Below are positions 53,752 through 60,090 of a stretch of DNA of 64,000 nt, piece by piece. The position numbers and the translations under genes are program-made. This DNA is from JAHBXE01 sp044222195 (GTDB lineage: Bacteria; Planctomycetota; Phycisphaerae; Phycisphaerales; UBA1924), in assembly GCA_044222195.1 (NCBI GenBank), contig JBGANS010000008.1:124001-188000 (forward strand). Direction: 5' to 3'. The stretch's first letter is position 1. Each line of letters opens with the position of its first letter. The notes under the pieces are model-generated. The model was not told the origin of the DNA. It did no database searches and saw nothing but the letters and a program-made list of their open reading frames with translations.

Positions 53752-55842
53752 TTAATCCAGATGTTCCAAGTGTACCGCGACCCAATCGTTGCCACTTGAC
53801 TCCCGCGCTGCCACCGGGACCGTCAGGACCCTTGCGACCGCGCCGGAGCGCTGCTTGAATCGTACTTCGCCGACACACCGGCGCAATGCGGCCTGCCTAT
53901 TCCCCAGCGGCCCCTCCCGCAGTCGGGCCTCCAAGCCGGAGATGAACCCCGACGTCTCGTGAATCAGGTCTCGCACCTCCGCTTTGGACAGCCCTACCCG
54001 CTCTAACGCCTCCAGCTTCGCGGCAACAGTCACCCGCTCAACATCGATTTCCCTAAGCCGCCTTTCGACCGCCGCGGTGTTCGCGGGCGTGATGTTGTCC
54101 AGCAGCCTGCGGGTCGTCGCGTCGAGTTTGTCCAGCTGTTTCTTCAGTTTCTCCTGGGTCTGCCCGACTTCGTCACCCTCGACACCCAGTAGCTTGCGAA
54201 TTTCCGTGCCGAGAACGAGCTTGCCGTCCTCACCCGTGTACCGCTGGTAGTACCCCACCACCGCCCGGATCACGGCATCCTCGAACTTGAGCTGCGGCAC
54301 TTCGCCCAGGTCGCACACGCTTTTGCCGCGGCGGATGTATCCTCCGCACGCGTAGTAGTAGGTCTTGACCCGTTCGCCATCGGCCGCGGCCTTGCTGCTC
54401 CGCATGGTGTAGCCCTCATACCGGCTGCCGCAACGGGCGCACGTCACGAGCTTGGATAGCAGGAACCGGGATCGCGGCCCCGTCCACCCCCCCACCCCTC
54501 CCACCGTTCTGAACTCACGATCCCCGCCAGCAGCAGTTCCCGACCGTTGATCAACCCCGCGCTGGCTCTCTGAGGCAGGCTTTGCCTCAATCATCTGGCG
54601 CGCCATCTCCCAGGTGCGCCGCGGCAAGATGGCCGGATGCGCATCCCGGACGACGGTCCAATCAGTCGGATGGTTGTTCTCCAGACGCCGCGCCCGCACA
54701 TCCTTCCGCTCGCTTGCAACACCTTCTTTGATCCTGTGGAACCGGGCGTCGGTTCTTCGGTTCCAGACCATATCCCCGCAGTAGGCCGGGTTGATCAGGA
54801 TGGCCCTGACCGTGGTCATCGCCCATTGTCCGCTGTAGTGCTCCGCCCAACCCGGGCCTCGCGCGGGCGGCACCTTCTCACGGTTGAAGACATCGGCGAT
54901 GGCTTTGAAGCCCCTCCCTTCCTCTATATACATGCGGTAGATCCGCCGGACGATTTCGACACGCTTGGGATCGCTGGGAATCAGGTTGCAGTGGTCTTTG
55001 CGCGAGACCGCGACGCTCTCCCCGCGTTCAAGAGTCCGGACCAGCTTCCATTTCTGGTTGAACATCTGCTTGCGGCCATCGGGCATGTACCGCAGGTAGA
55101 ACAAGAACTGCCCTGCTTGGCTCTCGTAGCGCAGGTCAAACCCGAACGGCGGTGCCCCACCCATCCACTGCCCGGTGCCGCTCTTAGACATCAGCCCGCG
55201 AATGGTTACCTTGGATAGATCCTTTGACTCCTGACGAGCCTGCCACTGCTTGACGGGCCGGAGCAGGTCATCGGTGTAGTCGCCCGTGAAGTTCTCGCTG
55301 GCGTAGGCGACCTCGACGCCGTGGGTCTTGAGCACATGTCGGTAGTACCCAGCCTCATCGTTGTCGACGCGGCCAAAGCGCTTGACGTCATAACAGACCA
55401 CGACACCAAACGCGCACTCCGGCCGCTGCGCATCGGACATCATCTGCTGGAAGGCCTTGCGGCCAACGGTGCTGGTGCCGCTGATCGCGTCGTCCACATA
55501 GCAGCGCATGAGCTTGAGATCGTGCTCGGCGCAGTAATCCTCAACAACCTTCTTCTGGTCTGGAATCGACTGTTCCTGGCGGTCGGTTGACCTTCGAAGA
55601 TACCCGACGGCCACCACGGCGCGGCGGCTATCAGGCCGTCCGCGAAACGCGGTCCGGGCTTGAGGCTCCACAATCTCCGGTTCTTCCCTTGCCCACCCGT
55701 CGGCCCGACGTTGGGCCGTGGGCCCGAGGTCGTCGAATCCTGGGGATTCGGGCCCTCCGCCCTCGACGACCCCCGCGTCGTGGCCCGTTGCGCGTCTGTT
55801 GGCCTCCCGCGCGGGTCGTTGCGGCTTTGGTCTTTTCGCCAT
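53752..55842 (-). CDS. Large serine recombinase (site-specific integrase)
   Basis: 696 residues from ATG 55842, with AAAGGAG 7 bases upstream. Residues 1-75 are a charged, probably disordered extension not usual in the family. The resolvase catalytic domain starts at ~77 (VAVGYLRRSTDRQEQSIPDQ, nucleophile Ser85) and contains FGVVVCYDVKRFGR. The recombinase domain follows (GAPPFGFDLRY, DPKRVEIVRRIYRMYIEEG), then a zinc ribbon (CARCGSRYEGY ... CGGYIRRGKSVC) and a coiled-coil C-terminus. Large serine recombinases integrate phages and islands. It is convergent with hamB and divergent from the HARE-like gene. Its attachment sites were not identified. Confidence 0.93.
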   Translation of the reverse strand: MAKRPKPQRPAREANRRATGHDAGVVEGGGPESPGFDDLGPTAQRRADGWAREEPEIVEPQARTAFRGRPDSRRAVVAVGYLRRSTDRQEQSIPDQKKVVEDYCAEHDLKLMRCYVDDAISGTSTVGRKAFQQMMSDAQRPECAFGVVVCYDVKRFGRVDNDEAGYYRHVLKTHGVEVAYASENFTGDYTDDLLRPVKQWQARQESKDLSKVTIRGLMSKSGTGQWMGGAPPFGFDLRYESQAGQFLFYLRYMPDGRKQMFNQKWKLVRTLERGESVAVSRKDHCNLIPSDPKRVEIVRRIYRMYIEEGRGFKAIADVFNREKVPPARGPGWAEHYSGQWAMTTVRAILINPAYCGDMVWNRRTDARFHRIKEGVASERKDVRARRLENNHPTDWTVVRDAHPAILPRRTWEMARQMIEAKPASESQRGVDQRSGTAAGGDREFRTVGGVGGWTGPRSRFLLSKLVTCARCGSRYEGYTMRSSKAAADGERVKTYYYACGGYIRRGKSVCDLGEVPQLKFEDAVIRAVVGYYQRYTGEDGKLVLGTEIRKLLGVEGDEVGQTQEKLKKQLDKLDATTRRLLDNITPANTAAVERRLREIDVERVTVAAKLEALERVGLSKAEVRDLIHETSGFISGLEARLREGPLGNRQAALRRCVGEVRFKQRSGAVARVLTVPVAARESSGNDWVAVHLEHLD

Positions 55843-55936
55843 GCATGGACTCCTTTGGCCGGGCGACCCGGCTTGGCGTCCATACAGGCCTATCGGGTGC
55901 CCGAAGGCAAGGCGAGTTCGATGTACCGAAGCGATT

Positions 55937-56082
55937 GTGGGCAACTCGCGCCGTGGCACATGTGAGCACACACCCACTTGACGAATCCGGTCAGATTCGC
56001 CTTGCCATCTTGGCGAGATTCAGCCTGTATGTGCACCACGGTTCCCGTGTCGGGAACCAAGCACTTTTCAGGAGCCCCGTTC
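55937..56082 (+). promoter_or_regulatory. Structured 5' leader, copy A
   Basis: Non-coding leader of the first HARE-HTH-like gene, sharing long blocks with copy B (58333-58450): GTGGGCAAC, CACCCACTTG, GATTCGCCTTGCCAT and CCTGTATGTGCACCACGG. It ends in a 7-bp hairpin GGTTCCC-GTGTC-GGGAACC (56040-56058), 24 bases before the ATG. An inner hairpin CGAATC...GATTCG lies at 55982-55999. A third feature, GTGGG...CCCAC pairing, is possible. The two leaders differ in the stem but keep the loop GTGTC. Confidence 0.65.
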
Positions 56083-56460
56083 ATGAAGAAGAACACGAAG
56101 ACCGCACCCACGCCACCCGCACCCAAGGCCAAAGAGTCGAAGCACGTAGAGCCCAAGTCCGCGGACACGTCAACGCCGACAAAGCCGAAGCGCGAGCCAG
56201 CGACCAAGACCGGTGAAACCAAGAAGCCGCGAGCCAGCGGTCTCAATGCCGCCGCACAGGTTCTGGCAAAGAGCAAAGGGCCCATGACCTGCGGCGATCT
56301 CACCAAGCGCATCATGGATCTCGGCCTCTGGAAGACCGGTGGCAAAACGCCGTCCGCGACGATCAACGCGGCGATCCTGCGTGAGATCAAGGCCAAGGGC
56401 AAGGACTCGCGCTTCAAGCGCGCTGGACGCGGACTTTTCGCCGCGACGAAGTCGGCCTGA
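56083..56460 (+). CDS. HARE-HTH-like (winged-helix) protein, copy A
   Basis: 125 residues from ATG 56083, with CAGGAG upstream. The N-terminal ~50 residues are Lys/Pro/Thr-rich and probably disordered. The C-terminal ~70 residues are a winged helix of the HARE-HTH type: SGLNAAAQVLAKSKGPMTCGDLTKRIMDLGLWKT, then GKTPSATINAAILREIKAKG and FKRAGRGLFAA. HARE-HTH domains bind DNA and occur in restriction enzymes and chromatin proteins. The gene with leader and terminator is duplicated at 58451. It lies between the recombinase and the nuclease pair. A DNA-binding regulatory role is an inference. Confidence 0.75.
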   Translation: MKKNTKTAPTPPAPKAKESKHVEPKSADTSTPTKPKREPATKTGETKKPRASGLNAAAQVLAKSKGPMTCGDLTKRIMDLGLWKTGGKTPSATINAAILREIKAKGKDSRFKRAGRGLFAATKSA

Positions 56461-56483
56461 ACAATCGAGCCAATTCGCTCCTC

Positions 56484-56510
56484 GACCCCGGCACGCTCCG
56501 GGGTCTTTCT
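56484..56510 (+). terminator. Terminator of HARE copy A
   Basis: GACCCCGG, loop CACGCT, CCGGGGTC (56484-56505) followed by TTTCT. The same hairpin type follows copy B. Confidence 0.7.
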
Positions 56511-56529
56511 CCGGTGTAACCGAGCACAG

Positions 56530-57600
56530 TCACTCGTGCGGTATGAGGGCCCTCAGCACGTCCATGCAGCCACGAACTCGGACTGGATCGAGCGGATATG
56601 CGTCCCGCGGATCCAGTAGATTCAAGTATGCGGTCGGAACGTCGGGGAACGATCCCTTCTGGCGCTGGTAAGTCTTGTAGCAGTACCCGTTGGACACGAT
56701 CAGCGTGTGGCAGTTGGGAAATCGCTTAGCGTACTTGCGCGCTTGGTCCGGCGCGTGCACGAGACCGTACTGGAAGCCCTTGCCCTCCAGGATTAGAACG
56801 CAGTCCTCATCGTTGGGCACTCCTTCCTTGTTGCGGCAGTACGGCCGCCGGAAGCCCGCAACGTCGATGCGCCCACCGCTTCCAGTTCCCAGTTCGATCT
56901 TCAACCTTTGCTCGGGCCAACCCAGGGCGAGCAAAAACGGCAGTATCAAAAACGACCGGGTTTCGTGCTCCCGCACATCTTCCCATTCGCACTCGGTGTA
57001 GTAGTACTTCGCTAAGAGCCGGATTCGGCGCAGCGTGGTCGTCAGTTCATCGGCCGCCGCGGGGCGCAGTCCATGACGCACAAGAAACTCGAGAATGTCA
57101 TCATCACTTACGCGCTTCGTGGGCGCCGGCTCGGGCGCAACGGAACGCATGGGCGAAGTCCGAGAAAGCAGCTTACGAACCTTCTCACACGCTTCGCGAT
57201 CGCGGAGCCTGCGCAACGTTCCGCGCGTCAGGCCCTGAACAGCAACGGGAGCGGGAAGTGCGTGCCACTCAACGAAGCAGTACCCGGGCAGGTTCCAGCC
57301 GTCGAAGTCCGTAAGCCACTGTTTGTCGCCGGTTCCCGAGCAGCGCCCATCTCGCTCCACGACACGGCCGACCGCTGCAACCTTGGAAAGTCCGGACCGG
57401 AGGACGATCACATCGCCCGGACGCACGCTTTGGATGGTGGCGATGTACTTGTCATCGCCGACGAACGCCAGCCCATGCCGCAGGAACGCATCCGAATAGT
57501 CCCGACTCGACGATCCGGCCGCCACCTGCCAGTACCGCGATGGCGCACTCGCGACATTCGCGTTCGCGATTGCTCGCGGCAAACCTTTCTTGAGGCTCAT
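56530..57600 (-). CDS. PUA/EVE-like domain plus PD-(D/E)XK nuclease (candidate modification-dependent restriction enzyme)
   Basis: 356 residues from ATG 57600. Residues ~20-130 look like the PUA/EVE-type domain of modification-dependent enzymes: RYWQVAAGSSSRDYSDAFLRHGL, a VGD...VRPGDVIVLR strand and AVGRVVERDGRC. The C-terminal half has an HsdR_N-type nuclease fold: a helix with HETRSFLILPFLLALGWPE, GRIDVAGF (Asp246) and VLILEGKGFQYG (Glu272-x-Lys274), then YAKRFPNCHTLIVSNGY. Such a fusion would recognise altered bases and cut DNA. It lies 6 bases downstream of the 162-residue gene. No methyltransferase is nearby. Confidence 0.7.
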   Translation of the reverse strand: MSLKKGLPRAIANANVASAPSRYWQVAAGSSSRDYSDAFLRHGLAFVGDDKYIATIQSVRPGDVIVLRSGLSKVAAVGRVVERDGRCSGTGDKQWLTDFDGWNLPGYCFVEWHALPAPVAVQGLTRGTLRRLRDREACEKVRKLLSRTSPMRSVAPEPAPTKRVSDDDILEFLVRHGLRPAAADELTTTLRRIRLLAKYYYTECEWEDVREHETRSFLILPFLLALGWPEQRLKIELGTGSGGRIDVAGFRRPYCRNKEGVPNDEDCVLILEGKGFQYGLVHAPDQARKYAKRFPNCHTLIVSNGYCYKTYQRQKGSFPDVPTAYLNLLDPRDAYPLDPVRVRGCMDVLRALIPHE

Positions 57601-57606
57601 TGCGGT

Positions 57607-58095
57607 TCACTTCTCCTGGCTCGCCGTCGCGATGCGGGCTTGCCACTGCTCTGGCGTGGTCATGCGGAACGATTCCAGACGCTGAGCGAGCCGTTGGCCC
57701 ACTCGCGTCACAGTGTACTTTCCGCGATTCCAGGAGTCGGTTTTGGTCCACCCGGCATCTTCCGCAACCCGCAGGCACTCGCCGAACGTCATCGCAAAGA
57801 ACTGTTCTTTACCGGGCTCGCCAAGGTGCCAAAGGTGCACAATGAGCAGGCCCGCGATGGACTGGTACTTGCGATCGATGCCGAAGCACGTCGTGGTCGC
57901 CGCCTTAAGCTGGATCGGGAAGGCCTGAAATCTCCCCGGAGCCCGCTCCGCGTAGGCGATGACATCGACACCCCGGTCGCGAAACGGGATAGCGACCTCC
58001 AGGCCCGCCCGGATCAGCTCTTCGATCAAGCGATGGCGGCCGCGGATCTCGATGAGTTGGGTGTCGCGAGGGGATAGGGTGGGGCGAGATTCCAT
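57607..58095 (-). CDS. Predicted PD-(D/E)XK-like protein
   Basis: 162 residues from ATG 58095. The N-terminal half has the order alpha-beta-beta with RLIEELIRAGLEVAIPFRDRGVDVIAY (Asp44) and FQAFPIQLKAA (Gln62-x-Lys64), matching a nuclease core with Q-x-K in place of E-x-K, as in some resolvase-like members. The C-terminal half is helical with a wHTH-like look (YTVTRVGQRLAQRLESF). It is the promoter-side gene of the pair with the PUA/EVE-like nuclease. It may be inactive as a nuclease; function not established. Confidence 0.6.
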   Translation of the reverse strand: MESRPTLSPRDTQLIEIRGRHRLIEELIRAGLEVAIPFRDRGVDVIAYAERAPGRFQAFPIQLKAATTTCFGIDRKYQSIAGLLIVHLWHLGEPGKEQFFAMTFGECLRVAEDAGWTKTDSWNRGKYTVTRVGQRLAQRLESFRMTTPEQWQARIATASQEK

Positions 58096-58332
58096 CGGCG
58101 GGTGTCACATTCGGCGCATTGTCTGTGGCTCTCTTGTCTGCGGTGCCGCAGGCTGCTCAGCCTGTGACGCACCGCTCCTGACCGTAGGTCTCAAGGAACT
58201 GCCGTGCCTCTCCGGGAATCGTCGTGACAATCCAGTGTGGTACTTTCAGCCCGCACAATCGAGCCTGAGCCAGTTGCTGCACCTTGTGCGACGCCGCAAA
58301 GTTGCGAGCCGGATGGTTCAGCCACTGCGCAC

Positions 58333-58450
58333 GTGGGCAACCACCCACTTGCGCAATCCTGCGGATTCGCCTTGCCATGTTCGGGGTGTCGCTCCTGTAT
58401 GTGCACCACGGGCCCTGTGTCGGGGCCCGCACTTTCAGAAGGAGCACACT
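58333..58450 (+). promoter_or_regulatory. Structured 5' leader, copy B
   Basis: Leader of HARE copy B. GTGGG-caacca-CCCAC (58333-58349) can pair, AATCC-tgc-GGATT forms an inner stem, and the terminal hairpin is GGGCCCT-GTGTC-GGGGCCC (58410-58428), 22 bases before the GTG start. From CACCCACTTG to CACCACG it is 69 bases long against 70 in copy A. The rest of the 355-base gap 58096-58450 (58096-58332) shows nothing recognisable. Confidence 0.65.
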
Positions 58451-58828
58451 GTGAAGAAGAGCACATCGAAGAAGTCCGGAGGCCAGTTCACCGTCATCGC
58501 GAAGGACGAGCTGAAGCCTCACACGGTCACTGATGCCACGGGCGACCGCACGAAGCCTCCCAAGCCGAAGGCTGACAAAGCCAAGAGCTCCAAGCGGCTC
58601 AGCGGATTGGATGCCGCAGCGCACGTGCTGGCCAAGAGCAAGCAGCCCTTGAGCTGCGGCGATCTCACCTCGAAGATCCTGGAACTGGGCCTGTGGAAGA
58701 CCGACGGCAAGACGCCTGCGGCCACGATCCACAGCGCCATCGTCCGCGAGATCAAGGACAAGGGAGCCTCGGCGCGCTTCAAGAAGGTTGGACGCGGACT
58801 CTTCGCCACAGGCAAATCGACCCGCTGA
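58451..58828 (+). CDS. HARE-HTH-like (winged-helix) protein, copy B
   Basis: 125 residues from GTG 58451, with AGAAGGAGC upstream; exactly the same length as copy A. A basic N-terminal tail (VKKSTSKKSGG) and an acidic/Lys-rich linker lead to the winged helix SGLDAAAHVLAKSKQPLSCGDLTSKILELGLWKT, GKTPAATIHSAIVREIKDKG, FKKVGRGLFATG. Copies A and B are alike over the last ~75 residues but differ fully in the tail. It is a duplicated cassette rather than a recent copy, since silent and replacement changes are spread throughout. Confidence 0.75.
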   Translation: MKKSTSKKSGGQFTVIAKDELKPHTVTDATGDRTKPPKPKADKAKSSKRLSGLDAAAHVLAKSKQPLSCGDLTSKILELGLWKTDGKTPAATIHSAIVREIKDKGASARFKKVGRGLFATGKSTR

Positions 58829-58846
58829 CTTCCGCCGGCGCATGAT

Positions 58847-58874
58847 CGACCCCGGGCACTCCGGGGTCGTTCTT
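58847..58874 (+). terminator. Terminator of HARE copy B
   Basis: CGACCCCGG, loop GCACT, CCGGGGTCG (58847-58869) followed by TTCTT. Flanking bases (CGGTGT) are also shared with copy A. Confidence 0.7.
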
Positions 58875-59003
58875 CGGTGTTATCGAACTTGGTCGCACGC
58901 TGGAGCTGAGGGCGCTCAGTACTGGCATCCCCCCCCGCTGTGCGTCGCGGGTGCCTACTTAACGCGCGGTGACGACCATCGGCCCGCAGATAGCGTCACG
59001 CCT

Positions 59004-60071
59004 TCACGGGGCTGCCGGGGGTTCCGGAGCTGGTGGCGTGCAGGACAGTGTGGGTTCGTAACGGCCATAGCCCCGCTTCTCAGGGTCGAACCCGAATCCA
59101 AGGTAGTTCTTGTAAAATGCCAGGTGCCTGCCGAACCCGCGGTGGATGTGCATCAGCGGTCTCGATCCGTCGTCATAATCGGCGTAAGTACCGATCACGG
59201 CGCTGAAGGCATCCCGGCCGGTGTTGGACGCGATCTGAAAGGCGTAGGTCCCGACCGATCTCATACAAAAGTAGTGTCTCAGGTACTTGAACTTGATGGA
59301 GACCTTCTTCCTTCCATCGGTGGGAAAGGAGACCAAGCCAGTCAGCCACCCCGCAAGCTGCGTGGCTTGAGCCGCATTGAACCCCACCTCCAGCACTGAC
59401 TCGTCCGTCAGACCGAGGGGTTTGTACTGCTTGCTGTGCTCGATCTTCCACAAGATCTCATGGGTGGTGCGAGGGAAGGCACATCCCCAGATCCAGGTGT
59501 ACCCATCGGAGTGGAAGGCGTCACCGAACTCCTTCAGGGCGGCGGCATCCATGGTCGGAGCGATGAAGTCCTTGGAGGCCCGCGGATCCTTGTCGTCGCC
59601 GTCGCGGGCGGCGCTCGGCTCATCGTCAAAGCTGTTGACGAGCACCGGTCCACCATAGAACCCGTGCGCGAAGAAGCTCAACTCTTTGAGGGTGTGCTGC
59701 CGGGCCGGATCGGCGCCGATGGCACGCACGACCGCGTAGACGTTGAGAACGGAGAGAATGTCACTCAGGCCCTTCTTCAGCCTGAAGTGCGTTTCGCCGT
59801 CGCTGTCGGTCGACCGGTCATAGTCGGCCTTGGTGATCCCGCGAATCCCCGCCGGCGTCGCATCACCCGACACCTCGGTCCGCTTACCGTCCGGATAGGT
59901 TACGGTGTGGGTCTCGATCTTGCCCTTGCGGAAGTCGACCGTCACAAAGAACAACTCTTCGTGCCGGTGATTCGCGGCGACAATCTGCTTTCGGCGATTG
60001 TCGCAGAACTCCCGAAATGAAACTCCCTTGAACTCGTAGTCAACGCCCGCGACCAGAACATAGGTGTCCAT
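59004..60071 (-). CDS. Protein with caspase-like His/Cys pattern, function unknown
   Basis: 355 residues. The N-terminal part has beta-strand patterns (YVLVAGVDYEFKGVSF, LFFVTVDFRKG). The middle has LKELSFFAHGFYGGPVLVN (His136-Gly137) and, 61 residues on, GYTWIWGCAFPRTTHE (Cys197 after Gly). A hydrophobic strand ending in HG and a later strand ending in GC is the arrangement of clan CD, DUF4347- or CHAT-like caspase-fold proteins; this is my reading, not a database match. The last ~80 residues are aromatic (FGRHLAFYKNYLGFGF). It is the second gene of an operon after the 975-residue protein, 19 bases apart, and its role may depend on that partner. Confidence 0.6.
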   Translation of the reverse strand: MDTYVLVAGVDYEFKGVSFREFCDNRRKQIVAANHRHEELFFVTVDFRKGKIETHTVTYPDGKRTEVSGDATPAGIRGITKADYDRSTDSDGETHFRLKKGLSDILSVLNVYAVVRAIGADPARQHTLKELSFFAHGFYGGPVLVNSFDDEPSAARDGDDKDPRASKDFIAPTMDAAALKEFGDAFHSDGYTWIWGCAFPRTTHEILWKIEHSKQYKPLGLTDESVLEVGFNAAQATQLAGWLTGLVSFPTDGRKKVSIKFKYLRHYFCMRSVGTYAFQIASNTGRDAFSAVIGTYADYDDGSRPLMHIHRGFGRHLAFYKNYLGFGFDPEKRGYGRYEPTLSCTPPAPEPPAAP

Positions 60072-60090
60072 AGCACGTTACCGATACCAG

